From positions 16,591,998 through 16,655,997 of the forward strand of contig NC_088314.1 of assembly GCF_910592395.1 (NCBI RefSeq): DNA of 64,000 nucleotides, written 5' to 3'. The notes beneath the pieces are model-generated. The model saw nothing but the letters and a program-made list of their open reading frames with translations. It made no database searches and was not told where the DNA came from. Every line of letters starts with the position of its first letter. Positions within the stretch are counted from its first letter, which is position 1. The DNA is from Lineus longissimus (Eukaryota; Nemertea; Pilidiophora; Heteronemertea; Lineidae). Positions 1-52,300 of the stretch are shown piece by piece. Both the position numbers and the translations under genes were made by a program.

Positions 1-239
1 CACTTAACAAAATGCCTGCAAAAATTTGGCATTTTTATATCAATTTTAAATTTTAAATACAAATTGTATTGTAATGTAACTATTAAGAATATATTCACCA
101 GAGACTGTAAGAATATTCATCTGTTGTCCTTACTCTCCTAGGAGTAGGACATGTAATATGTCAGGTACAACACCCCAACTCAAGTTGATTAGACGAACTG
201 ACTGTCTAGCGTGGATCTCAAAAATTCTGAACGCCGAAA

Positions 240-1260
240 AGGATAGAAGTTGACAACAATAGTCAGCAGCAAATAAAGATAAACAGTCAGCAGCAACATC
301 CAATTTTGCATAAATTTCTACTGTAAGTGTTACAATAAATCACACTTGCAATGTCCCCGCAGATCTTTACATGAACATGTAGTATCCCACTAAAAAAAGA
401 ACAAGCTATCAAATTAGATCACAGGAGCCGCCCAGCACCGGATTTCAATTCATGCCACATGGCGCACGTGTTTAACGACCTCACACATCAAGTGCCACCA
501 ATGCACGCTTAAAGTTCAGTCAATCAGGTTTGAGTATACATGTGGTTTAAACTTTGTGGATTAGAATTTTAATATCAGGAAGATTTCAATGTGAGAAGAC
601 GTTTGCCAGAAAGTGTATGAAATGTCCCTTTCCTCACAGTCAGTGCCCAGCAAAAAAACACCAACTAACACTAACAGTCAACAATAACAACAACAACTAA
701 TTTTAAATCAAAACTAAACGTTTCAAAATGAATCGACACACATGCACTCTCACCGGCACCGCGGAACATCATGTATCCCACAAGTAAAACAAGTTATCAT
801 TCCATGCATCTGAGCAGTTCAGCAACCACCCACAACTGAATTCAATTTATCCCACCATGGTGCATGTGTCCAACGACCTCCATTAATCAAGTGCAACCAA
901 TGCCCGCTTAAAGTTCAGTCAATCAGGTTTGAGTATACATGTAGATTAGAATTTGAATCGGGAAGATTTCAATGTAAGAATATATTTACCAGAAAGTATA
1001 TGAATCTCCTTTATCCTCAGTCAGCGGGTCATAAGCATCAACTAACACTAACAGTTGACAACAGCATTCAATTCAATTTTAAATCAAAAGTAAATTTCCA
1101 AATGAACCATCACCTATGCACTGTCCCCGCAGATCATTTTATGGCGTACATGTATCCCATAAGAACAAGCCATCAAACGAGTTCAGCAGCCGCCCACCAC
1201 TGGAACTATTATTAACACCCCAATCCATGCCACATGGTCCTCGTGTTTCAACGACCTCCT
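240..1260. repeat. degenerate tandem repeat, about 380-bp unit, about three copies
   Basis: Landmarks such as ATCAACTAACACTAACAG, AAAGTTCAGTCAATCAGGTT and GTCCCCGCAGATC recur at a spacing close to 382 bp (for example 589 and 971). Copies differ by many substitutions and small gaps, so this is old. Confidence 0.75.
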
Positions 1261-3254
1261 AGCTCAAGTGCCACAATGCCTGCACAGCTTTCATTGGCTG
1301 CTCAGCCAAGTGGTTACGACCTGTGTTACAAAGGATCTGCTAATTTTGTCGAGATTTTTACATTTGACCTTATGAGCCAAAGGCAGTTATTCAGTTATTG
1401 GCTAATATTTATAAAGACTAGTTAATACTTAGTTTTACTACAGTTTTCTACAGAGATGGCTAGTGTAAATGTACATGAAGTTTAAAGTAAAAGCATTTAC
1501 CAGTCTTTTATAAATATCAGCCATTGTCTGATTATAACCTAACCTAAATTTTGGAAAACCCATCGAGTAGCATTTTGGTCGCAATTGTCAAAATGTCAAT
1601 CACAAAATGCAGATGATATCAGTCAGAATCCCAGATGATGCATGATGCCATGTCTTGACTGGCTATTTAACGGCAATCTCTTATAATGCAATTTATAACA
1701 AATGGCTATTCTGACGGCAGTCATAAATCACTTATTACTAAATTAAGCACCCTTACCCTAACACAACCATTAACACTAATCCTAAGCCCCTGATCCTCAG
1801 TTCAATCCCTAAAATCACCTTTCCTTACCGTTACCGTAAGAATAACCACTCTGCATCTATTTTAAATGTCACCAAGTTGATGTCAACTTGACCATAATAT
1901 AACATTGTTTTATTGAAAAGAGACAAGAGCATTCTATCAACAAACAAGTTTCTGTGGACAGGCAACATCTCAAAGCATGCTGAACTGATTACTGTCGTAC
2001 TGAATCTACTGAAGCTAAATTGTCAGCTTGTCATCCCATCGGTTGGACAGAATAAAGGACCACTAAAAATAACCCAGGATGGCCAAGAATGGCAAAGGTC
2101 ACTGATGCAACTATGGTACTTGAGGAAGCTGCTGGGCCAGGAATAGAACAAGAAGTCAATACGGAATTAGTGAAAGGAAGGGTACTCGCTAACATCAATG
2201 GAGAATCTTATCTATTCTATTTTACAATGTAACTCTTTCACTGCCAAACAACATGTTACAGAACCAACTGCTTTATTGGCAAACAACCATTATGGACTGC
2301 ACTTTACGCCCAAGTTCATCTAAATCCATTGGTAATAGATATCCAACCTTAGGTTCTTTTGGAGCTAACCATCGATAATCCCAATCAAATAAGATCAACA
2401 TCGCTAAGACATGTTGTGACCAACTTTGTTAACTGACCAATTGGGTTGATATGACTTACATGTAGCAAGTTGGTCAACTCACCAATGGCTTTGCCAACTT
2501 TACTATTGGTCACCTGACTAAGCAAATTGGTCAATTTTGGTCTTGACCAATAAGATTGGGAGTGTTTAGAAGCTAAAATATATATCATCATGTATTGTGA
2601 GGCAAGAGGTTATTGTGCATGACATCGGGACGGTTCACTGCTTTCCAGCAAGTTTTCTTTCTGCTCTAGAGACTGCCTTTCGTTGAGACAAATAAGTCTA
2701 GTGGTCAGAGGGAAAGTTGCAGTTGAGTTTAGAAGGCACTCGCAGTGATGTGATCACGACTACAATGTTGGACCACAAGGTACATGTATTGTCAAAATTA
2801 TAAACTTGAGGAGAAACACGACGCCCTGGGCCTGTTGCTCAGCTGACATCATGCAACCAATTCAATGTCCATGTATTTTGGTACCATTGGCCAAGTAAGG
2901 CAAGTCTTAATAATTGTGATAACACAATGGATTTTAGCTTGAGCTAACTAAATTTCTTTTGTCTCACTTCAAACCACCAAAAGGGGGAGAAATAATGGGG
3001 TCTTTTTTAGAATGAAATTACACATTAAAAAAATTGCTGTGACACCCCTTTTCTATGATGATGTTGAAAAAGTAATTTTACATTTCTTTCAGGAACAGCG
3101 CCAAAATGTACCTTTGAAATCAGGAGATTGTTTTTTGTGGTGCCTGGTGGAAAACTCATAATACTAATAGGCCTTAAGTCAGATAAGGGATATTGCCACA
3201 TCGTTGTGGGTATTTTAGAAGCTGACCTGTCACATCAGCTGAGCCCAGCCTTTA

Positions 3255-3405
3255 TTTTACACATGACCTTCATAACGTAACGTTGTGTACAACTTTAGAT
3301 TTCAAAACTGCACATTATAATGTCAAAACGTCAAGCATGCGCAGTCTGCTGGTTGGCAAAACGTTATTTTTCTGTAGCCATTTCCAGTAGCTTTGGGATC
3401 CAAAT
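3255..3405. repeat. dispersed repeat, copy 1
   Basis: Shares ACATGACCTTCAT-ACGTAAC, CAAGCATGCG, CTGGTTGGCAAAACG and CAGTAGCTTTGGGATCC in the same order with 6243-6427. Probably a short non-autonomous transposon; ends not defined. Confidence 0.6.
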
Positions 3406-3547
3406 TCGACAAGATTGGCTTGATGGAAATGGCTGAAAATTTTATGGAGTAAAGAATTCAGGCAGCTCTATCAATGCACAAGATGAAGTGAAGTCAGACA
3501 ATCCAAAGCGCATGCAACTTTTAAAAACGCACCTTGTTCTTACCCTA

Positions 3548-3695
3548 CTATAGATCCATGCACTTGATTGGGACCAACGTTTAAGAAAACGTCGCATCTC
3601 GTCACGTTACAGTAATGTAAAATGCATGGTGACGTGACGACGGCCAACACTACGTCATGTAAACGTTGTTCCCAATCAAGTGCATGAATCTATAG
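3548..3695. mobile_element. 148-bp MITE with about 36-bp terminal inverted repeats
   Basis: Begins CTATAGATCCATGCACTTGA and ends with its inverse (TCAAGTGCATGAATCTATAG); the arms extend about 36 bases with two mismatches. The interior is CpG- and ACGT-rich. It lies 1.1 kb upstream of the KDM5 start codon. Class unknown. Confidence 0.75.
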
Positions 3696-4754
3696 GCCTG
3701 CCCTCCCCTGCCCTATAGGCCGCTACTAGGCTAGACTAGAGGCCTGCCCTATATAGGCTTTGCCTGGCAGTGGCAGGCGTGCGCTGCTTGTCCATCTGGC
3801 CGGAAAAGATGTGTACCTTTGCGGTAGATTTACAGTTTACACTTCGATTCGTACAGCAAGTTATGCATAGCAAGTAGCCTGCAATTGTACATGACATGGC
3901 TGATGCATACATTTTTCAAAAAAATCCATTCTGTACACTGTGGGCCCAACCTGTACACGTATGTATGTATTGTACATGTGTGTGTACAGATTTGCTGAAT
4001 CCAGTTGAGTTGACCTAGTTTTCACAACCACTTTTTACAGGAAGATCTTGGTCAGTTGCTGAAACGCAAAGATCATGAAGATGACAATACTGTAAAAAGA
4101 AAATATACTTCTATTACTATTACATACATGAAACATAATCAACTTATATTAACTGAAATAACAGCGATTTTAGTCGAGAAATTTTGCTAAAATAATTTAC
4201 CTTTTCGGAGTCGGCATTTTGAAAATCCCGCAATGCTCGGGCTGCTGAAATCCAAAAATATTAACTTAATATTGTTGGATAAAATGTTAAAAAGACAAAA
4301 TCTTCTCGAACAGTCTTACAAAACCAGAAAATATTGTTCAATGAATGATGTGTATATTTTCGTACATCTTATTTACTAATAAAACAAAATAACCAATTAT
4401 GACTAAATTTTCCGATTTCCTCGATGAATGAGACTTGACCTAGTTTTTGGATTCATCCGCCCGTTTTACTTTTTCGTCTCCCACATTTTTTAAGAAACAG
4501 ATAGATAAAATGTGTGTATTTTGGGCGTTAATATATATTTAATTTGTTCGATAATCGTCAAAAGTGATGGCTTAATTGCCGTGGAAAAAAAAACAACGCC
4601 TTGAGACAGGACTACATTCTCAGGTGTCAGAAGCCACTTTACTGCGTGAAGTGTCTGTTGTATTTTTGGCAAAAATGAGCTAAAGATTGCTGTAAAAAGT
4701 CACTAAAAACTTGCAATTTTGTGCGAAACTTTCAGATACCTGAATGGAGAATAG

Positions 4755-44362
<39,608 letters not shown>

Positions 44363-44636
44363 ACGATAGAGCAGAACCTCTCGACGTCACTGATGAGGTT
44401 CGATTTCTTAACTAGTATCACAGATAGTTAATCGATTTTAGTCCAATCTGAGAGTGATTTAGTAATTACTTTAAACTATGAAATGTTGGTGAAGCCAAAA
44501 GTTGGGAACTTTGCTCATTTTCTAATTCAATTGATGGTATAGTGAATATTGCGTTCGCTGCCGAAATTTAATGGTTAGTGCATTACAGTTTAGATTTTCG
44601 TGCTTTTTAAGTTTACGCATTCATGAAAAATGTTAA

Positions 44637-44642
44637 AATAAA
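44637..44642 (+). terminator. candidate KDM5 polyadenylation signal
   Basis: AATAAA 275 bases after the KDM5 stop codon, the first canonical hexamer in the 3' flank. Further AATAAA hexamers lie downstream (near 45,403 and 47,540), so a longer 3' UTR is possible. Confidence 0.55.
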
Positions 44643-45189
44643 ACGCTCGCCAAAATTTCATAGTTTACAGTAGTGGTTTGTGTAAAATCAAAACATTTTA
44701 CTTCAAAGTAGTAAGTTTTTGGTAAAATAGATTATTGATTCAAGCATTAGTATGAAATAATTCAGGATAGCCCCAGGTTTGAATTTTCTTTGGATGGTTT
44801 GAATTTCAAATGATGTGTGAGTGTCTAGTTGGGATGTATTTTGTCTGTGCAGTGAACGGAAGATTGAGGAGTATTATTTAGTGCAGCTGGTGTCAGTCCA
44901 GGAGGTACTCTTGCAACATAAAGCTTGAGTTTTAGTTGTCTTCAATGATAGAGATTATTTGGCCTGATTGAGAATTCGCTGCCACTTTTGTGATTATTGC
45001 CTATTAGTCTTATTTCGTAAATCACAACGAGGCTGAGGACCGATTTTGGTAAATGGCATTGAATTGTCAAGTCACTCCGAATTAGCTCTTGGTACCTACT
45101 CAGTAAATCTTGACTTATTCCAGAAGACCCAATTGTTTATCATTAAATTGGTGTCTATCGTTCTGGTGGTCTTGAATGTCTGAAGGCTG

Positions 45190-45310
45190 TTGGAGTGTGG
45201 TGCAGTGAATTATCAACACCTGTCATCTCTGAGATCCCGGGTTCGATTCCCGGTTGATCCTGTACACTCATGAGAGGGGGCAACTCTTTGATAGCGTAGG
45301 TTCCCTCCCT
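45190..45310 (+). mobile_element. tRNA-derived SINE head
   Basis: A-box-like TGGTGCAGTGA, and B box GGGTTCGATTCCC 50 bases on. No matching acceptor stem is seen, so this is treated as a SINE fragment. Confidence 0.55.
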
Positions 45311-45627
45311 TCAGTATCCTCCTATTTTACATTACATGCATTACAATCACCCAGAATTGTAAATAGAGCTAATAATATCCCAGTTGACGCTCAGCTCGCA
45401 AAATAAATTTTTTTTGTCTGATGGGTTAATTATGCTCTGAAGGGCTTTGAGATGATTTCGAGGCCTAAGACGATTTCAAGGCCTAAGAAGTAGAGGCACA
45501 CAGTTGAGTTCTTGGTAATCATTAGAGTAAGCAAATCGCTATTGTGAGATGTTATGTTGATAGGTAAATATTTGAATGCCATTTGATATTGAGTGCTTAT
45601 TGATACCCTGTTCCATAGTTAACAAAT

Positions 45628-45768
45628 ACAGTAGAACCTCTCTATTAGGGACACCTTCGGGACTGACAAATGTTGTCCTTAATAGAGAGGTGTCCTGATT
45701 AGAGAGGTCAATTGAATGACCTAGTGTCCATATTAGAGAGGTTGTCCGTATTAGAGAGGTCCTACTGT
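45628..45768. repeat. AGGACAC palindromic element, nearly full length
   Basis: ACAGTAGAACCTCTCTATTA at the left and GAGAGGTCCTACTGT at the right, inverted ends; GTCCTTAATAGAGAGGTGTC inside. Confidence 0.92.
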
Positions 45769-47235
45769 AGCACCTTAAATGCTCTGGTTAAAGAGAATGA
45801 AGCTTCCAACAGGTATATTCAAATGCAATAAACTGGGGTTTACAATTACTGACACGTGGGGGGTGAAATTGATAGTCAGTGTTTACAGAAGCCCCGTGGT
45901 GAATATGGGGGGGGGGCATTAGGCGTGCCACCCCCTTTCGTCAGAGAGCAACGGTTTTCAGGGTACCTCTTCCTTAAAAGCCATTAATTACTTCTAATTA
46001 TAGCCCTCAGATGCCAAAAAACACCTATTTGAAATCTAACCGAAACCTCCATATTTTTCCTTGATTTAAATTGGCATTCTTGGGGTTTGAAATTGACCTG
46101 TTCTAATTATAGAATTGCAAGTTATGCTTGAATCTTGCTGCTTTTGAATATTGTACACAGCCGCGTTATTTATTTGCAGCTGACAAATCTACCCCATTTG
46201 TCTGTAATGGACTTGCTCAGATACATTCTAATCTGTAGTTATTTCCTTAAAAAGTGAAAAGTCCATTTGGGACATAGGGGTGTAAGTAGTATCATATTGT
46301 GCAATTGAAAGCTTTTTGGCCGGCTTTTCGTCAGATACAGACCTTGCGTCGCATATTATAGTATTAGACTTTAGCGTGTCGTTTAGTGTAAAAATATTGT
46401 CAAAAAATGCATTCAGCATCTTCTGTCTTTGTCATGACATACAAGTTTTCAATGTAAATATTTTTCGTTTCTTCAAAGTCGAGAGCGTCGTTTAGAATAA
46501 GGGCCTAGAAGTCTACTTCATTTTGTGTTATTAATCTTGGTTCGCTGTTTCTTGTGTAGATAAAAAGAAACGCGGCCATTTTGAAAGCCTTCATATCCAT
46601 ACGTTGTCAGTATGTTTCATATTTATTTGATAAATCACAAGAAGTGATTTGTTTTCAAGGATAGTTATCACTTTTGCTTGGAAAATGAACATAGATGGTT
46701 CTGCATTTCAGTGCTGCCCTCTACCAGAAACTTTTGGCCTACGAAAATTGATCAGTGTTAGAAAAAAGGTGTATCAGTATGGGGACTATAAAAATAAACG
46801 GTATTCAAATACATCTGATGACTATTTTGATTTAAATAGCATCTGAATGTTTACATGAAGTCGATCTTTGTGTAAGCATGCACAAGATCCTGAAGTGATT
46901 TAAAAGGTATTGGCATGTTTACAAGAAGTCAATCTTAATTATATGGGTAGAAATGCTAAGCGCTAAAATCCTAATTATAGCGGTTTCATGCACAAGTCCC
47001 TGAATTGACTGATAAGGCACTATTTTGCTTCAGAGGACAAAGTTCCTATTATCGTCAATAAATCGCAATGTCACGTCATCTTATTATATATCCAAATTTT
47101 CATTGGAAATAGCGTTGTGATGTTAATGAATGGTGATAATAGGTCTCATGTATCCTGTGACGTTATGCATAAATATTTCAAACTGATTTATTTATATATG
47201 TGTATATACATGTATTAGTGTGCAATTGAACCCAT

Positions 47236-47354
47236 GGGTGATATGAGTAAAGACTAGTATTAAAATCCTTTTACTGAAAACCTCATATACATTAACACTA
47301 GGCCTTTCTGTACGAAATAAAGTAAAGACCGTCGCTAGTCTTTATTCATATCGC
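47236..47354. mobile_element. TGATATGAATAAAGACTAG MITE, intergenic copy
   Basis: GGGTGATATGAGTAAAGACT at the left, AGTCTTTATTCATATCGC at the right; more diverged than the copies at 35619 and 58292. Confidence 0.85.
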
Positions 47355-49212
47355 TTGTGATGAATCATAAATCCCTTGTTATCATATGTGCAGGTTTTCA
47401 TGGAAACAGGGCTGGATTAAGTGTTGTAACTCTTGGCATATTATCTAATATCTTCTGTAGTAAACCTTTTGTAAGTGTACCTCGTGTAAGTGTGACATCA
47501 TGTCATGTTCTTTGTCTAGTTTTCTTGAGTTTATAAGTAAATAAAAATAGACGTCTTTGTGCCATCATAGCTACTAAGACTGGTGGTGATATCCTTCACA
47601 AAAATTTGTGGTTTTTGGAGGTGAAGACAAGTTCCTAACAGCTATCTTTAATGTATAGTTGCACTGAACACCTGGACTTCATCAGTAAACCGGCTACGCT
47701 AGTGTTAAACCAACTGTTTGTTGACACTCAGATTTGAGATTCTGATCACCACTGCAGTGGAGATTGGGCTGGATGTGAGTTTCTGATCACCTCTGCAGTT
47801 GAGTTTGGGCTGGATGTGAATTTTTGACCACCACTGCAGTGAAGATTGGGCTACATATCGTTAAAGGCCTTGCCTATACCAAAGACCTCTGGATGAAAAA
47901 ATCTTTCGTATTTCAAAGTGACCATCCAATTTATTGGTCGGCTGTTTTCCGACTTGTCCAACATGAACAATAAACAATAGCAAATCAGAATAAGTGTTTC
48001 TCATGCATTATGCTTTAATCACTATCGGTCCTGAGAACCTCATCAATGATACCTGCATATCATAAAATTGCATTGAAATTCTATTGTTTGTTAATCAAAA
48101 TATTCTTGAAATTTTTGTAAATAGATTACTGACTTCATTTTCATAATCGTTACAAATCTGGTGAATGTGCCGGGATGCTTGTTTTAATTCATTGGATATT
48201 TTTGTGGGGACAGTCTTTGTAAGTGTGTGTAGCCTCCTTCGATCACCCCGCAAACCAGTGATATTTACCACTGCAACAAAGATAGCCTTTGTGTTATCGC
48301 AGGTGTATGTGACAAGAATTGGGCATTGCTGCGACTTGCGATCAGTATCGAATTGAGCAATCCCGCAGACCAGCAATCTTTTTGTCACTAATATCACAGC
48401 AATAATTGTCGCAGGTTGCTGCAACCAACATATTTTAAAATCATTGGTTTGTGGGTTGCTTTTCTTGTGAGGTATACAGATGTTGACACACATTTGAATT
48501 ATTTGTTGTATTCTGTACATCAACATGGCAGGGATGAAATCATTTGACTTTGATGTCACAGTGGACATGGTTAAAATGACAGTAAACCCAGATGGTGGGA
48601 AAAATAGGTGTATCATAAGTTTTATAATCGTTAAATGGTGTTTCCAGTTTAGTTTAGCTTGCATAAGGCACACAAATATATAAAGGGAATTAGAGAGCCA
48701 AACAGACCAACTGTCGGGATTTTATCTCTAAAATTCCGAATACTAAAGATGAAATGTACACCAAGTGACTAGTCTTACTCCAGTTATTTGTTTGCCAACG
48801 GAGGTGCACTTCAAGAAACAGAAGTTGTCAATTTATAAATGATGCCTGTAGCTGTTTTGTGTAATTAGTCAAGACCAGCATTACAATACATGCATATGAT
48901 GTAATATTATCTTTTCAATCATTTTCTCTTTAAACTTTGTCATCCCTGTTCGTTATATGCATTTCCAGATGAAATGCATCTGCATATTAAACAAGTAAAA
49001 AATAATTGTTTTCTCTCAAACACAAATGCAGCGAAAATAGAAAATATTGTCGCAGAAATGTTCGGTGTTCTTTTCGTTTTGTGTACAGTGATGATGTGTT
49101 TCCTTTATTTTAATAAAATCAGCTGGTATAATGGAACTCTGGGCAATCGGTTTTCTTTCCAATTTGATGTCGTTCAGGCTCAAAAACAGGAATACTACTC
49201 CTAGCCAAAGGA

Positions 49213-49320
49213 CACCACTGTGACCAGGAAAAAGAGCCTCATAGTCTAGCGGAGGAGCCTTGTAGTCTAGCGGAGGAGCCTTGTAGTCTAGTTGAGGAGC
49301 CTCATAGTCTAGCGGGGGCC
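49213..49320. repeat. tandem repeat, 21-bp unit, about five copies
   Basis: GAGCCT(C/T)(A/G)TAGTCTAGCGG repeats every 21 bp directly before the satellite; the unit is a multiple of three, which yields a repetitive - strand ORF. Confidence 0.9.
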
Positions 49321-49329
49321 TTGGCCCAT

Positions 49330-52300
49330 TTGGAGCCACAATGATGACACATTAAGACATTGTCAGAATCATATATCAAGCGTGGCCAATTTGGAGCCAC
49401 GATGATGACACATTCAGCTATTGTCAGAATCATATATCAAGCTTGGCCCATTTGGAGCCATGGACGACACCTTGAGACACTGTCACAATCGTATATCAAG
49501 CTCTATTTTGAGCCACAATGAGGACACATTCAGACATTCGGAGTCATGATGAGGCCAGATTCAGACATTGTCACAATCATATATCAAGCTTGGTCCATTT
49601 GGAGCTACGATGATGACACATTAAGACATTGTCAGAATCATATATCAAGCTTGGCCCATTTGGAGCCATGATGTGAACACATTCAGACATTGTCACAATT
49701 ATATATCAAGCTTGGTCCATTTGGAGCCACAATGATGACACATTTAGACATTGTCACAATCATATATCAAGCTTGGCCCATTTGGAACCACGATGATGAC
49801 ACATTCAGCTATTGTCACAATCATATATCAAGCTTGGTCCATTTGGAGCCACGATGATGACACATTAAGACATTGTCAGAATCATATATCAAGCTTGGTC
49901 CATTTGGAGCCATGGATGACACCTTGAGACACTGTCACAATCGTATATCAAGCTCTGCCTATATTTAGCCGTGATGAGGACACATTCAGCCATTGTCAGA
50001 ATCATATATCAAGATTGGCCCATCTGAAGCCATGATTTGGACACATTCAAAGATTGTCACAATCGTATATCAAGCTTGGCCAATTTGGAGCCACGATGAT
50101 GACACATTAAGACATTGTCAGAATCATATATCAAGCTTGGTCCATTTGGAGCCACAATGATGACACATTTAGACATTGTCACAATCATATATCAAGCTTG
50201 GCCCATTTGGAACCACGATGATGACACATTCAGCTATTGTCACAATCATATATCAAGCTTGGTCCATTTGGAGCCACGATGATGACACATTAAGACATTG
50301 TCAGAATCATATATCAAGCTTGGTCCATTTGGAGCCATGGATGACACCTTGAGACACTGTCACAATCGTATATCAAGCTCTGCCTATATTTAGCCGTGAT
50401 GAGGACACATTCAGCCATTGTCAGAATCATATATCAAGATTGGCCCATCTGAAGCCATGATTTGGACACATTCAAAGATTGTCACAATCGTATATCAAGC
50501 TTGGCCAATTTGGAGCCACGATGATGACACATTAAGACATTGTCAGAATCATATATCAAGCTTGGCCCATTTGGAGCCACGATGATGACACATTAAGACA
50601 TTGTCACAATCATATATCAAGCTTGGCCCATTTGGAGCCATGATGAGGACACATTCAGCCATTGTCACAATCATATATCAAGCTTGGCCAATTTGGAGCC
50701 ACGATGATGACACATTAAGACATTGTCAGAATCATATATCAAGCTTGGCCCATTTGGAGCCACGATGATGACACATTAAGACATTGTCACAATCATATAT
50801 CAAGCTTGGCCCATTTGGAGCCATGATGAGGACACATTCAGCCATTGTCAGAATCGTATATCAAGCTTGGGCCATTTGGAGCCATGATGAGGACACATTC
50901 AGCCATTGTCAGAATCGTATATCAAGCTTGGCCCATTTGGAGCCATGATGAGGACTCATTCAGCCATTGTCAGAATCGTATATCAAGCTTGGGCCATTTG
51001 GAGCCATGATGAGGACACATTCAGACATTGTCACAATCATATATGAAGCTTAGCCCCTTTTCGTGCCATGGATGACACCTAGAAACATTATCACAATCGT
51101 ATATCAAGCTTGGCCCATTTAGCCATGGAGCCATGATGAGGACTCATTCGGACATTGTCACAAGCATATATCAAGCTTGGCCCATTTGGAGCCATGATAA
51201 GGACACATTCGGACATTGTCACAATCATATATCAAGCTTGCCCCATTTGGAGCCACGATGATGAAACATTCAGCTATTGTCAGAATCATATATCAAGCTT
51301 GGCCCATTTGGAACCACGATGATTAACACTCAGCTATTGTCAGAATCATATAGTAAGCTTGGCCAATTTGGAGCAACGATTATGACACATTAAGACATTG
51401 TCAGAATCATATATCAAGCTTGGCCCATTTGGAGCCATGGACGACACCTTGAGACACTGTCACAATCGTATATCAAGCTCTATTTTGAGCCACAATGAGG
51501 ACACATTCAGACATTCGGAGTCATGATGAGGCCAGATTCAGACATTGTCACAATCATATATCAAGCTTGGTCCATTTGGAGCTACGATGATGACACATTA
51601 AGACATTGTCAGAATCATATATCAAGCTTGGCCCATTTGGAGCCACGATGATGACACATTCAGCTATTGTCAGAATCATATAGTAAGCTTGGCCAATTTG
51701 GAGCAACGATTATGACACATTAAGACATTGTCAGAATCATATATCAAGCTTGGCCCATTTGGAGCCATGGACGACACCTTGAGACACTGTCACAATCGTA
51801 TATCAAGCTCTATTTTGAGCCACAATGAGGACACATTCAGACATTCGGAGTCATGATGAGGCCAGATTCAGACATTGTCACAATCATATATCAAGCTTGG
51901 TCCATTTGGAGCCACAATGATGACACATTTAGACATTGTCACAATCATATATCAAGCTTGGTCCATTTGGAGCCACGATGATGACACATTAAGACATTGT
52001 CAGAATCATATATCAAGCTTGGTCCATTTGGAGCCATGGATGACACCTTGAGACACTGTCACAATCGTATATCAAGCTCTGCCTATATTTAGCCGTGATG
52101 AGGACACATTCAGCCATTGTCAGAATCATATATCAAGATTGGCCCATCTGAAGCCATGATTTGGACACATTCAAAGATTGTCACAATCATATATCAAGCT
52201 TGGCCAATTTGGAGCCACGATGATGACACATTAAGACATTGTCAGAATCATATATCAAGCTTGGCCCATTTGGAGCCACGGTGATGACACATTAAGACAT

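Larger units (their letters stand above)
44363..49329. other. KDM5 3' UTR and intergenic sequence
   Basis: AT-rich, with several AATAAA hexamers, a SINE head (45190-45310), an AGGACAC element (45628-45768), a MITE (47236-47354) and a 21-bp tandem repeat at its right edge (49213-49320). No gene recognised. Confidence 0.6.

Noticed and set aside
1740-1800. Telomere-like CCCTTACCCTAACAC sequence
   Set aside because: Only one or two imperfect units; not a telomeric tract.
48095-48673. 192-codon ORF on the - strand in the intergenic region
   Set aside because: No recognisable domain or signature, low-complexity AT-rich codon use, and it overlaps a dispersed repeat related to 15950-16135. Treated as a chance ORF within a repeat.
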